From Torreya grandis (taxonomy: Eukaryota > Streptophyta > Pinopsida > Cupressales > Taxaceae): a stretch of 64,000 nucleotides of DNA. Of this stretch, positions 27,090-39,335 are shown piece after piece; the stretch's first letter is position 1; every line of letters starts with the position of its first letter. The stretch is taken from NCBI GenBank assembly GCA_037957365.1, contig JARHVA010003637.1, forward strand, positions 736,001-800,000, read 5' to 3'. The notes under the pieces were generated by a model. The model was given only the letters and a program-made list of their open reading frames with translations. It did not search any database and was not told where the DNA came from. A program made the position numbers and the translations under genes.

Positions 27090-27695
27090 TGAAACAATAT
27101 TTTATAAGAATAAAATTAAAATACATTGAAAATAATAAATGGAACAATATTTCCTTGCCAAAGTCAGTGAAAAATAAATCCAAGATAAGATATTTGACAA
27201 GTGGGGAAACCATTAAATGAAGAAAAAATCCACAATATTATTATAAGTATTGTAATAATGAATCTCTGAGAACATAACATGAATAATCTAAGCATGTGAG
27301 AGAAAATGACAAGAGGCCAAAAGAACATCACAAGGATGTGAGAGAAAGATCAAGAGTAAGATCAATATTATACCATTACAAAAATGATTGAAGAGAAGAG
27401 GTTAATAACTTAATAAATAGATATAAGAGAAATAAGGAGTTACATGTGAACTATGTAGCATGTGTGCCAAGTGTCTCTAATCCTCTTACAAGTGGGGAGA
27501 ATGCATGTGACATGTGGGGGGAGAGGAGTTACATACAAGTATATTCAAATATAACAAGTGGACTTGAGAGGTGAGTGAAATCTCAAAAGTCTAGGTTAAA
27601 CTCCATTCATAAATAAAATAAAATAATACATAAACAAGACTTAAAATAAACCTATAAACCTATATGAAGGCATAAATAAGGTTAATTCTCCAACA
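27090..27695 (-). repeat. 3' LTR of element D
   Basis: It begins TGAAACAATATTTTATAAG and ends AATTCTCCAACA on the + strand. It pairs with 30791-31388 along its full length, including the blocks AAGATATTTGACAAGTGGGGAAACCAT, TGTGACATGTGGGGGG and AAATAAGGTTAATTCTCCAACA. Preceded by TTATA. Confidence 0.93.
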
Positions 27696-27706
27696 CTCCC
27701 CCTTAA
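27696..27706 (-). promoter_or_regulatory. Polypurine tract of element D
   Basis: CTCCCCCTTAA on the + strand reads TTAAGGGGGAG on the coding strand and directly adjoins the LTR. It is the plus-strand primer site. Confidence 0.85.
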
Positions 27707-28269
27707 TATTAATTTGGGGTTACAAAAGTGGAGAAAACCTTTTACAAATAAGGAAGGGAGTTAAAATTACATAACAATCCACATTAATTTACAAAACTTT
27801 TAAGAGGAATTAAAATCAAATAGAGAAGAGAGAAGAAGATAAGGTTCTAAAAAAAACAACAAGGATAAAAGTGTGATCTTTAATTATCTCTAAGAATCCT
27901 CTTTAGATAATGTGGTTAATCTACAATAAAACAAATACCAAAAAAAGGGAGTATGGATACATGAAACCCTTCAAAATAAATAAGCTAAAACCAATCTTTC
28001 AATTTAAGTAACCAATATGCCAAAAATACAATCTTCATTCATAATGTAATAAAACTAGCTTTACATCTCGGTAAATTTGACCTAAAGACAACCTAAATCA
28101 TAAAGTGTGAAAACCTGCATGAAAATAAGTTAGTCAAAAAATATATAATAAATCATAATTCTTTTTCAAAAAAAGAAAGGAATTCATAAAATATATTTAG
28201 TTAATCAAAATGGAGATAAATAAGATGTGATACTAGAAAAAGATATGCATTAATAAATAATAAGACAAA

Positions 28270-28960
28270 GACACATCCAAGTCTTTAGAAGATTTAGTAG
28301 TTTTAGGAATCCAAATAGTTTTAACCTTTGAATAAGGTGATGTAGTCATTTTACAAAAATGAAAAATTTCATGAGTGGATTCACCTCAATATTTGCTTAG
28401 ATGAAATTTCCAACATTTAGAGATATGATGCCCATATTTTCTACAATATGCAAAAGGTTTAGAATTTTTAACCAAAGCATGAACATTCCAAGCATTATAA
28501 TCAAAATAAGTGTCACTATAAGTCTTTCAGAAGGCGGACAATATGATTCCAAATTTTTATTAGAATTAGTTGAATCATTATAGCTAATACTTTTACAATT
28601 TGCAATAGAATTAATCAAAATAGGTTCAATAATTCCATTTTCATACTTACCAAGCCTACCACCCGAGTAGCCCATACTTTTCATTATTTTTAAGTTGGGG
28701 TTGGTAAAAGGAGTTATCAATGAAATTTTAGGTTGATTATGAGAATAACGAGTTTCACCATTAAATTCATTAACATGTGAAAAAGACACAAAATTAGAAT
28801 TTAAATTGTCAATAGAAGATTGCTTAGTTTGCATTTGCTCAATAAAAGAGATTGTAAATCATGTAAAGTATCATTTTGACATTATTTTTGGTGTTTAAGA
28901 GCATTAATTTCATCCTTTTTAATATAAATAGTTTGCATCATTTTCTTTAATGCTAGGGAA
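28270..28960 (-). pseudogene. Gag-like gene with G-patch and zinc knuckle (element D)
   Basis: On the - strand a hydrophilic, coiled-coil-like start (IKKDEINALKHQK, then LHDLQSL) leads by a frameshift into a 145-codon open frame (28834-28397). At its residues 51-73 (28684-28616) it holds KSMGYSGGRLGKYENGI followed by EPI, a good match to the G-patch pattern of spaced glycines and a final Pro, known as an RNA-binding or helicase-stimulating motif. After a second frameshift near 28528 the reading continues WNVHALVKNSKPF and CRKYGHHISKCWKFH (about 28450-28389), a CCHC zinc knuckle whose first Cys is Phe. The last 47 or so residues of the open frame are out of phase and hydrophobic. It probably bound the RNA of the element; which elements carry this combination is not known to me. 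Confidence 0.75.
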
Positions 28961-30772
28961 AAAATTAGTTTAAAATACATTATGCAATTTCCAGTTGAAC
29001 AAAGGAAATGAATGAGAAAAAAATTATGAAATAGATGACTTATGAAATTTCAAGCGAAATAAATATATAATAATTTGAAAATAACATTTATTAACTTATA
29101 AATATAATTCAACACCAAAATACCAAATTTGTGAGAACAAAAAAAATCTATGGGATTATATATAAAAAACAACTTTATTTGTTGATAAAAAATTAAAGCA
29201 TTATCATTTATTATTTAAAACAAATATTACTTTATATTTATGGGAAATTAATTTAAAAATTTATTATTTTGGAAAGTAATATGAATAAATAATTGATTTC
29301 TTAAAATAAAAAAACACTAAGTGAATTATCAACCACGTGAAAAAAGGAATGGACTTTTGTTTTCTTTTTTAGAAAGATTACACCTTTTGTTTTATGATTT
29401 AATGTCTTAATAAAAAAACCCTTTTACTATAAAACACCAAACTTAAAAAATAATTACCTTTATTGATATATGCAAGGAAATGAAGCTCATTAACACTTAA
29501 TGAAATGATCTAACAAATGTGTAATGAACTATAAGGAAAAATTAACTTGCATTGAAATTGAAGATTTGGAGTTAACAAAAAACATGCATTGAGGAAAACA
29601 CTTTAAATTTTACTGGGATTACCACTTAAATAATAATTTTGGGTTCATCTAAAAAATGAGCTAACAATGAAAAAACATTTAAATTTTATGTGATCCAAAA
29701 AAAGGTTGGAGATTTGAGTGTTTTGTTAAATAACCAATGAGAGAGACACAACATTTTAGGAGACAAATGATACTAAATCAGACAACATGAACCAAATGGA
29801 TTTACAAATAGAAGCAGTGAAAAAGCATAGATAAATATATAGATAATAAATAAAATAAGATACACAGATAAAAGAGTTTTGATATACATATAGTAGTTAA
29901 AAGTTTTGAAATAATGCATTGAAAAAAGTGAAGAGAATAAAAAATGTTACCTGTATATAAATCCCAATAAATGATGGCCCCTGATGCCTTAATTAAATCT
30001 TGTAAAAAACTTAAGATCCTTGAAATAAGATTTTATAAGGTACAGTCAGAGTGAAGATAGGAAATTCACACTAAATAATAGTTATGCAATAGGATATCCA
30101 CCAAGAATAGATCAAATAATATTATCGCCATTATTAAATGTGGAAGAGTCTGTTGTTTTATTTAACACCACCAAAGTGCCAAAGAGGTAAAAATATTGGG
30201 ATTTGTGAGCATATTATGTAAATTCCATAAATTGAGCTAATAAATACTTGTTAATAATAAGAAGTGCATTAAGAGATAATGCAAAAAATAGAGGACAAAT
30301 AATTATGTAAGAACATTGCATGGCACAAAAAAGGTTTATGCATGGATTTAATAGACTATAAGGTATAGTTGACATAAAAATGCTAAAGACAATAAAAAAC
30401 AATAGGAATTTGAAATATTGGTCTATGCTTAAGCATATTATAAATAGAAACCAAGAAACACCCTCCTTCAATAATATGAGTGTCTTAAAAAATACTTTCT
30501 TTTGCCTTGAAAGGTTACATGAACTAAGGTAGATGTTGCATAAAAAGGTGAACTTAATAGAATGTTATGCAAATGCATCAGTAAAAAAGACACATATGAA
30601 TAGTAAATAACCAAAACTATCATAATATAACACTTAATGAAAATTAATTATTATTATTATTATTTTAAAATGCTTTTTAACCTACAAAAAAATGTTAGAG
30701 GGCATAAAATGAAGAGGAAAAAAATTTCCTCCAAGACATCCCTTGCACAATGCTCACCAATAATGTTAAAAA
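28961..30772 (-). other. Long leader of element D without recognised genes
   Basis: This is the stretch between the primer site and the Gag-like frame, about 1.8 kb. An 85-codon frame (30471-30214, -) is strongly hydrophobic (Phe, Leu, Ile, Cys-rich) and has no known motif. It could be chance in AT-rich DNA. Positions 27707-28270, after the gene, also hold nothing recognisable. Confidence 0.5.
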
Positions 30773-30790
30773 CCAATGGCCTTGATACCA
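30773..30790 (-). promoter_or_regulatory. Primer binding site of element D
   Basis: On the - strand TGGTATCAAGGCCATTGG directly follows the LTR end TTTCA. It fits the initiator-Met-type plant site (TGGTATCAGAGC) with small changes and lacks any spacer. Confidence 0.88.
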
Positions 30791-31388
30791 TGAAATAATA
30801 TTTTGAAATAATTAAATTAAAATATATTGAAAATAAGAAATTGAATAATTTTACCTTGCCAAAGTGAGCATATCACAAATTATAGATAAGATATTTGACA
30901 AGTGGGGAAACCATCAAACAAAGAAAAACCCCATAATATTATTATAAGTCTTATAAGAATTAATCTCTAATAACATAGAATGGATAAGATAAGAGTGTGT
31001 GAGATAATGAATTCAAGCCAAAATATCATCACAAGGTTGCAAGATAAAGTGCAAGATCAAGATTGTACCACTACCAAGAGGCTTGAACAGAGGATGAGAG
31101 TTCAATAAATAGAGCTAGGAGGAAAAAAGAATTATATGTGCAAGCTTCAACATGTGTAAAAAGTGTCCTTAATACTCTTAAAATTGAGGATGATGTGTGT
31201 GACATGTGGGGGGGATAATAGTTACATGAAAGTATCTTGAAATACAATAATTGCACTTCAAAGGTGAGTGACACCTCCAAAGGCTAAGATAAAGTGCATT
31301 TATAAATACAATAAATGAACACATAAATAAGACTTAGGATAAACTTATAAACCTATAACAACAACTAAATAAGGTTAATTCTCCAACA
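30791..31388 (-). repeat. 5' LTR of element D
   Basis: The second LTR copy, beginning TGAAATAATATTTTG and ending CTCCAACA, followed by TTATA. On the coding strand a TATTTATAAATG box (from the + strand at about 31297-31310) may be the transcription start signal. Identity to the other LTR looks near 80 percent. The 69-codon frame at 31071-31280 (-) is not supported. Confidence 0.92.
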
Positions 31389-31393
31389 TTATA

Positions 31394-32667
31394 AACATAT
31401 AATTTTGATACAAATGTTTTTATTGTAATTTGTATCATGGTTTTATGCATATGGATCATTGGTTTAAGTTATGTACTTATTGAAATGTTTTTGTATGTTA
31501 TTTTTCCTTTTTTTCTTCTTTGTATGGTCTCATGCTTCTCTATTTTTAATTTTATTTGTTATATATGTTTTTACATTTATGTAAATATTTTTCTATATTT
31601 TCCTTTGATTTTTATGGGCTAACCATAATCCATAGCTAACAATTATAGTCATTTTTCTTGTGTGGGCCCTTTTTCCCTTCTTTATTTCTATCAAAGTCAC
31701 GACCAATTTTTTCTAGGTTTCTCTTTTTTTTTTATCTTACACATAAATAGGTCATTAATTAAAATACATGAAGTCTATATATAAATAATCCTAAGGGATT
31801 TGAATATGTAATGATAATTATCAAGGCATTCCACAAGTCTTAATTGCATTATCAAGATTATATTATGATATTCAATACTTTCAAGTGATTTCAAAGTTTT
31901 ATGCTTCTACATGCCCTTACCAAGAGAGACATTAATTGAAATATCATGTAATTGCATTTGATTACCTAGGGAAATGAGTTGATGTCTTTTCACTTATTTG
32001 GGTTAGGAACATGCATAGACACTATAAATACATTGAGCCATAATTCATAACACTATGATATGCATTTACAACCCTCAAGAGGGGTTTGACCCACTTGAAT
32101 GCACATTTATTTATTATTTATATGTGTTAATATATGGTGAAACTAGAGTATAGTTACTTTAAGAAGAGATAATATTCTAAAATTTAATCACCAATTTTCA
32201 AATGTGGGAATGGTGTATGGGAATATATTGATGATAAAGGATCCCATTAATTTTTAGACATAAAACATAAATTATTTCACAATTCAAAGAATGTTTCCAT
32301 ACTCAACAAGAATATACCTTAATTAATAACATGATTATGTTCGATAAGAATCAATGGTGGAAATTTTGGTTATCTACATAGGACTCAATCAACTTTCTAG
32401 AGTTTAGTATTCACAACTCAAAAACCTTCCTCTCTACATTTCCATACACTATCTATATTAAGGTATCTTTGTTTCAACTATTTCTCTCTCCTATTTTAAT
32501 TCATTGATATTGGTCATTTATATTTCATTAAATTTTCAATCTATTTTTTCAACTCTAGGTATATTTTAATTTTTTATGATTCACTATATTTATCATGACA
32601 TCCCTTGTCCTTTAGTCTTACATAATTTTCATAGTGTTATATACACTTTTGAAACTTTTTTGTAACA
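31394..32667 (+). mobile_element. Possible LTR E, right part
   Basis: The sequence resumes after element D and ends TTTTTTGTAACA at 32667, directly ahead of a primer-site-like motif, which is how an LTR ends. A good TATA box (CACTATAAATACA, about 32020-32032) lies about 640 bases before that end. There is no coding content; the 61-codon frame at 31437-31622 is hydrophobic noise. The identity is tentative because its partner LTR is not visible. Confidence 0.4.
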
Positions 32668-32673
32668 AAAAAT

Positions 32674-32685
32674 TGGTGAAACCAG
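32674..32685 (+). promoter_or_regulatory. Primer-binding-site-like motif after LTR E
   Basis: TGGTGAAACCAG follows a TGTAACA LTR end after six bases. A similar TTGGTTAAACCC follows the LTR end of element G at 61864-61853 (-). It begins TGG as expected for pairing with a tRNA CCA end, but I cannot name the tRNA. Confidence 0.4.
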
Positions 32686-33023
32686 TCCTTGTGATCATCC
32701 AACCTTATGGTTTCATATCCCTTTCCATTTAGGATCTGATATTTCTAAAATTTGAAAAGTTTTAGGTTTGGATCAAACCTTCTCCTTGAGTGTCACTTAT
32801 CATTAGGATTAACTTTTCTTGGACCATATCATATTTACTAAGATTTGGTTATTTTACCCTTAGTATATTATGTATATGTTCATGTTTCTTGTATTTTTTA
32901 ATGGGTAGATTATTATAATTTATTTCTAAGATGGAAAATACATGGAGTGCTTATAGTTTTTACATGTTGTTAGGGTTGATGATATAGTTTTTTTTAAAAT
33001 GCTTATCAATGTTTCCATTCTTC
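32686..33023. other. Internal leader of element E, unassigned
   Basis: About 340 bp between the primer-like motif and the left LTR of element F. I see no coding motif. It looks like the untranslated start of an element that was then interrupted by F. Confidence 0.4.
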
Positions 33024-34411
33024 TATTTTACCATACTTTAGTTTTACATACCCCAATAAGATATAAACTATTAGAATAATTTATATACTAAGATATGGCA
33101 TTCAAGCATACATATGAAAGTAAAACACTAAAATTTATTTCAATGATTAGATAAGTGGCATATGTTCAATATAGTAAGTACAAAAAAGAGATAAGTAGTA
33201 AGCATTTCTAGTTGACTATTTGATTATAAAAATATGCTAGTATTGCAAATCAAATGATATTTGGCCTATGATTCATCTAGTTTAGTAAATGTACTTCTAT
33301 CTATATAGGGTAACTTCCATTAATATATACTAGTATCAATTATTAATATCGACCTACATTGGTTAATACTAACCTATGTGGAAATGAGTGTTTTTTACCA
33401 TATTTTTTATTATCTCTTAAAATTATGTATGTGTAATACCAAACCTTGAACTTTATAAAATATCCTCCTTCACCTTGAAACCTTAGGTGTGATTATAAGG
33501 GATATAAACCTATAAAAACTAGGTGTAATGAGCTAAGTTGACCTCAATCACTCTTGTTTGATGATTTACCATTTCCTATGTATTTGATAATCTAAGGAGG
33601 GCCAAGCCACATGTATTTCTCCCACTTAGTGTTTCTTTTTTGTACTCCTTAGTTGTATGTACAAAACTAATGATTTGGATTTGATACTTTAAAAAAAAAA
33701 TATTTGGATATAGTATGTTTTAAAATTGGATTATGACTGCTTCTAGTGTTATACTCACAAATTTTGAATAATATAGGAAATTTTTTCAATGTCCAATAGT
33801 GTATAGATGTGTAGAAGATAAGTGCCAAGTCACCTATTAAGTGAGGCATTTATTTTTTTATATATGAGCCCAATTAGTTAATTTATCATGCCAAAAAAAA
33901 GGTAAGAAAATGGGCCAATCCTAAGGAAAGGTTTTATTTTATAAAGTATACATTATTGGGAGGGGGTCAATTATGACTGAATTAGGTCATTATTGATTGA
34001 TGATATTGACTAAAACTGAAGAAATTGACCTATATACAAGGAGACTAAATTTAAGGCATTGATATATCTATATAGGATATTAAGAAAGTTTGAAATAGAT
34101 AATGAATTTAATGTATGTGTGTAAAAATATAATGGAATGGTCAAAACCACAAGATAACATTTAGGTGTGAGAAAATGGTGGAATAATGTTTGATTATGAT
34201 TATATTTTATGTGTACAAGTACTTTGTGGTAAATACATATAAATATTCTCATTATTAAGTACATAATATTATATTTTAAAATCTATAAATACCCCATTTT
34301 TATATATCAATGTAATTTATAGATTAAAAGTATAACATGTACTTGAGTTCTTACAACACACTTTATCTTTGGTATGAACCTCTAATTATGCAATTCACTT
34401 GATAAAAAAAA
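33024..34411 (-). repeat. 3' LTR of element F
   Basis: It pairs with 41237-42570. Shared blocks include TTTTACCATACTTTAGTTTTACA at 33027, CTAGTTGACTATTTGATT at 33210, the TAGATGTGTA and CCAAGTC-CCTATTAAGT stretch at 33800, and TGTGTGTAAAAATATAA near 34116. Identity is perhaps 75-80 percent. The low edge is placed opposite the TG of the other copy. The 84-codon frame at 34010-34264 (-) is chance. Confidence 0.8.
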
Positions 34412-36150
34412 TTGCAACCAACATTATAGTCCATGTCCATAGATTGATAATTTTAATCTAAAATTGTATTTTAAAAAATTTAATGTAAAGGAGAGTGTAC
34501 ACATGTGTGTTGGTGAAAACCATGTTTCAATTTACACTTGTTGGAGTTGATGTTTTTTGTTGAAGCATTGGAAAAACTTATTCTTCCCTAGTGAATAACA
34601 TAGAGAGTTGAAGTGATTGTGCCCCAAATTTGTGTAACTATGTATGCCCTTGGGTTGGAAACAAAGCATGCCCCAAACCTCATGTATGTGGGAAAAAATT
34701 CATAATGTACTAACCCAAATAAATTTATAGGAAAATAGGGAACCACATGATGGGTTCACTCAAACAAATTTAATTAGTCACTACATATATTTTACAAATT
34801 TAGTTATACAGTTTGACTCCAATCCACTCGAGTTTGTTCAATGCAAAATAAAATGCAAGATCAAAATGGAATAAACAATGTTCATGGCCACATCATGACC
34901 ACATGTGTGATAAGTGTAAAATGAAATTATACCATTTGTCATTTAATTATAAAATCTATTTTTGTTTATGTTTATGAACCAATACGATTCCTCGTGAATT
35001 TTTACCAATTAATATAGATGATATGAATCTATACGTTGTATTTTAGAACATATATCTAAAATATATGTGTATGTAGAAACTTGTAGTTCTTATTCCTATA
35101 AACTGTGTCCATATGTCCATGTATATACACCCAAGTTTATGAATCTATACTCAAGAATATATAGAGAGGTTATATAGGCATTGAATATGCCTCCATAATT
35201 TGTACTAATATGCCAATATTTTTTTATGTAATTTAACCATTATGAATCTCTAAAATTTTTAGTCTGGTTTGATTTTATGTTCATGGAGGCTTATGTATCT
35301 ATGATAATCCCAGTATAATTCCACCTTTTTGAAATGAGGGATGTGAACTTAATTATCTAAAAACAAGAGTTAATTATATTATTATATAGATATAACATCA
35401 TATATAATCATGTCAACATGTAGATATATTTTAGTCATAGTAATGTATATGCCAATTAAGGTATGCATGTAACATATGGTTTGTATGTCATATAATTATC
35501 ATGGATAGATATCACAAATAAGGTACATGAAAACATCACATCAAATAAGAACAAGGGCCACAAACAATGGATATAAATATTTTTTTAACAAGGCCAAAGG
35601 GCCACACATAATAAAAAATAAAAAATAAGTATATCATGTAAGATATAAATAACATTAATGGAATATATAACAAGTAAATACTATCCTACATCATCCATAT
35701 GTATCATTGTCACATCATAGTATATTAGCATATCTATGAATCACTATGTAGGATATAAGTAATTACTAAGAAATGTTTAAGAGATATAGGTATCTAAACT
35801 TAGTATAAATATCATATAAATATATAACATATAATATAAAAACCTATGGAATAATATGCCCCTAGTATTGGTATGGCCACTAGGTAGAGGAAAGTCCAGC
35901 ATTTGTATGTCCATGTGTAACCTATATGTCTTGCACCAAACTAATATACCATAAAATACATGTTTTTATGATAATAATATGTCAACTACAAAAAATGTGA
36001 CAAATAACATATGTAAATAGTGTAATCTATTAATCATGCCATGCCAATTCTTAGTTTTTTATTTTTCAACTATTTTTAATGTTTATTTTCTTCTTGATTT
36101 ATTTTATTTTTAATATTTTTAAAATAATTTATATTATGCTTAATATAAAT
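34412..36150. other. Region between 3' LTR and integrase of element F, unassigned
   Basis: About 1.7 kb without a convincing protein motif on either strand. A short pair of similar phrases (GTGCCCCAAATTTGTG near 34619 and ATGCCCCAAACCTCATG near 34669) is the only internal structure noticed. It could hold the untranslated tail of the element or an older insertion. Confidence 0.5.
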
Positions 36151-36602
36151 TCAAGTGTATTATGTTCATATTATTCCTCAAAAAAATTCTATTTGATCAA
36201 TAGGCTTTTGTACCTACCTTCTCTATAATCATAAATGGGCCCAACCAATTAGGCTTGAGTTTTTATGTGTTCTCCTTATCTATATTAGTGTTCTTTTGGT
36301 TCTATTTTAATACTAAGTACCAAAATTTAAATTCATGGTTGTGAAATTTATTTCCATATTCTATATTTTTATGATCTTGGTAAACTTTGAGATGTTCAAT
36401 ATCTTGTATGCATTTATCATTTAACATTTCTAATTTATATAATCAATTTTTTTCTAATATTCATTATCCCTGATAATATATTTTAATGAGATATGTAAAG
36501 ATTATATCTCAAGATATAAATGTAAAATTTACTCTATTACATAAAAAAGAGAGTAATGTGTAACCTTAGTTGGTAAATGAACACTCATGTGATATTCCTA
36601 AA

Positions 36603-36652
<50 letters not shown>

Positions 36653-37330
36653 TTTTTTCAATCTTCACCATGTTTGGTGACTATTTTACTTAATATATTT
36701 TTGAACATTTTATCTATTGATTTTGACTTTCCATTTCCTTATGGATCATATGGTTTAGATAATGTATGATGATTCTTATTTTTATCAAAAAATATTCTAA
36801 CTTATTTATTCTTTAATGGAGATTCATTATTTGTGATAATAGCATATGGTAGTCAAAATTGTGAGAAGATATTTGCAATTAAGAATTTACATATATATAT
36901 TCACTAAAGTACTCAACATTTGTAAGAATGAAGTTATGACCCTTCAATTATTATAGATTTATCTTTCTAGTTAAGTTGAATCCTGAAAGGGATAAAAACC
37001 ATGGTGAAATAATAGGTTGTAATCCTTGTGATGGGAATGATTTAAATTTCTATGTTTCTAACATTAAGGACATAACATAGAATGCTCTTTTTAAAAATTC
37101 CATTTTATGCCAATAATAAACTTGTTTCAAGAGTTTTTAGTTCATTTCTTTCCACTAAAATGTCCTTAACATTCACTATAATATAATTCTAGTAATTTGA
37201 TTTTAGCTTTATCATGGATAAGGCACCAAATTAGTTGTCCCTAAAATGATATTTAGAATAAATATCCTTTAATTATAACATTATAAATTGATTTTAACAT
37301 TTTAGTTTATAATTAGCATTACGTGTATAA
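36150..37330 (-). pseudogene. Integrase remnant (element F)
   Basis: The C-terminus (36262-36195) reads KLKPNWLGPFMIIEKVGTKAY and then a degenerate N-xx-HL. This is the GKL-PNWEGPY end block of non-chromodomain Ty3/gypsy integrases. The core at about 36900-36660 reads FLIANIFSQF, AIITNNESP, SKPYDP-x-GNGKSKSIDKMFKNIL and KIVTKHGED, matching F-I-RFG-P-IITDNG and PY-PQGNGQAE-NK-IL. Asp of TDNG is Asn here. A TA run at 36607-36650 and stops interrupt it. Confidence 0.78.
36607..36650. repeat. (AT)22 microsatellite
   Basis: A perfect 44-base AT repeat inside the integrase remnant of element F. Confidence 0.98.
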
Positions 37331-38199
37331 TTTTTTAGGATAGAAACTTTGAATAAAAAATTATATATATCACTATACCATTCTAAATTTACTACATTCT
37401 ACGTAGTTGATAGGACCTCAAGAGCTTCCAATTTTTCTATATAAAGTAGTGAATGTTGTAGATGTTAGATATTAAACATTATTTGATCATCATTGATTTC
37501 AATGGGAATCATATAACTTTTTCTATCCATGCATCAACATTATAATTGTCTTTTTGATGTATTCTTTGTATTGAAAGAGGATGGAAGTATGTTTGTAATC
37601 GATATATCATTTATTTTTATGGGATTGTATTTTATTCTTTTGTTTTTTAAATGTATAGAATATTATTAACCCTAAAATGAGAATCCCCATAGATTATTTA
37701 CGACTTTATCTATAATATGTTTGTTGTACATAACTCAAGTATCTATTCCTTGTATTATGTTATGTTATTTTTACATGAAAACCAAAAATGATATGTAAAT
37801 GGAATAGGTTGGACTTGAGGAGTTATTAATATTATTCTATCCCCAATGCTTATAACACATTTGGATCTATTAAAGTACATGGTCTAAATATTATCATTAG
37901 TATGATATGAGTTAAGTTCATCACTAAAATCATCATTGAAAGATAATGTGTCTATTAATGGAGTTGTAGCAAGATGGCTTGCAATAACTTGAAATTTTAT
38001 AGATTTTTGAGATATGAATTTTGTATAAAATTCCATGAATAAAATTACCCATTTAGATGTGTCTTGATAAATGTGTATTTTACATACTTAATTTCATAAT
38101 ATCCATTTTTGTGATAGCCTATGTCACATTTTCAAGCATATAATGTTACAAATTTTGTGAAATAGAACAATCTTTATAGACCAAATAAAAAAGATAAGT

Positions 38200-38420
38200 T
38201 TTTGGGTAGATGATCAAAGTAAATTTAGAACACCTCTAAGACAAAATCTGGTTGTATATTTTGATTTATAAAAGTGTTATTCCTATATATTTGATGTTAT
38301 TATAATATCTCTCATACTCAAAAAATTTATGATTGATATAATAAATAAAATGATCTTTATGATCATCATCATATTTCACTAATTAATACCTTAAGGAATG
38401 ATCTATGGCTGAGATGTATA
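38200..38420 (-). pseudogene. RNase H remnant (element F)
   Basis: On the - strand DHKDHFIYYINHKFFEYERYYNNIK matches the block (PIYY-SR-L-E-YS-IEK) of Ty3/gypsy RNase H; the neighbouring catalytic region is decayed. At 37330-38200 the rest of RNase H and the integrase zinc domain are expected, but I cannot read motifs there. Confidence 0.6.
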
Positions 38421-38469
38421 ATGGTAAAGGTCTATCTAGTGTTGGTGGAATGAAAATTGGTGGATTAAG

Positions 38470-39335
38470 TAGATGATATTTAATTAAATAAAAACTTTGT
38501 TGACATTTGGTATCCTATTGTATTTTTTTGTCTTATTTTAGTAATCTCATGAAAGGTTTCATCTTATCAGCTAGTCGGCCAACAAAAAATCTTATTTCCT
38601 ATATTTTTACTTGTAATGATCATAGTTTCCCTAGTCCTTTTGGTGGAGCCATGTATACAATAAATTTGACATTTTTGGGATGAATTATGATTCCCTAATA
38701 AGATATTATGTACCAATAATTTCCTTGAAGATAATCCAAATACACATTTATTTTGATTTAGGCATGCATTATATTTTTGTAAATGTTTAATTTAAAAAAA
38801 ATCTATATCATGATCATGTCGGTATATTGATTTTGAAATTAGATCATCCACATGGTCTTCCACTATTTTTTGTATGTGGTCATGAAAAATATGGGTCACG
38901 ACTTGTTGATGATTATCCCCATCATTTTTTTATCTAAAGGATGTGATTACCAAATAAAATGTTCCCCATGGTGTATTAAATTACATATTTTTTTCATATG
39001 CTAGATTGAATTTGAATTGGTTGTATCCTAAGAATCCATCAAGGAATGACAAAATATCATAACAACTATAGAGTCAAAAATCATGTCAATATTTGGTAAT
39101 GGAAAGTTGTCTTTAGAACAAGATTTATTTAAGTTTCAATAAATTGTACAACATTGAATTTATCAATTAGGCTTGCAATCAACACTATATTAGAGACCCA
39201 CTTTAGATAATCAATGGATTGAATTAATCCTACATATAGAAACTTATAAATTTGTTCTTTAACCAAAAAACTAATTTTAGATGTATATCTAAAAATTTCT
39301 TTTGAAATGGATTGGCATCAAAATAAGTAAAATAT
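38470..39335 (-). pseudogene. Reverse transcriptase remnant (element F)
   Basis: From 39335 down on the - strand: DANPFQKKFLDIHLKLV, a strand with GFIKPL-like residues, a broken palm with SFLDSQDTTNSN, then VEDHVDDLISKS (catalytic box, VDD kept, near 38860), HA-x-IKINVYLDYLQGNYW, IHPKNVKFI and MAPPKGLGKLWSLQ with GRLADKMKPFMRLLK. This order is the Tat-type RT followed by its connection. Several stops and frame changes are present. Confidence 0.82.

Larger units (their letters stand above)
27090..31388 (-). mobile_element. Short LTR element D with Gag-only coding (TR-GAG-like)
   Basis: The element is 4299 bp long with LTRs of 606 bp (27090-27695) and 598 bp (30791-31388), and TTATA duplications at 27085-27089 and 31389-31393. 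LTRs start TG and end CA on both sides. A polypurine tract and a primer site fix the orientation as - strand. The 3.1-kb interior has no RT, integrase or protease motif; the only recognisable coding region is a Gag-like frame at about 28270-28960. Size and content fit non-autonomous terminal-repeat Gag elements. The mobilising partner is unknown. Confidence 0.9.

Noticed and set aside
28397..28834. Possibility that the G-patch frame is a captured host gene or a real host splicing protein.
   Set aside because: It lies inside an element with intact LTR boundaries and is followed by a Gag-type zinc knuckle, so an element origin is simpler.
30214..30471. 85-codon hydrophobic frame (-) in the leader of element D, considered as an Env-like or membrane protein.
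   Set aside because: No motif, no start context or partner; the length is within chance for this base composition.
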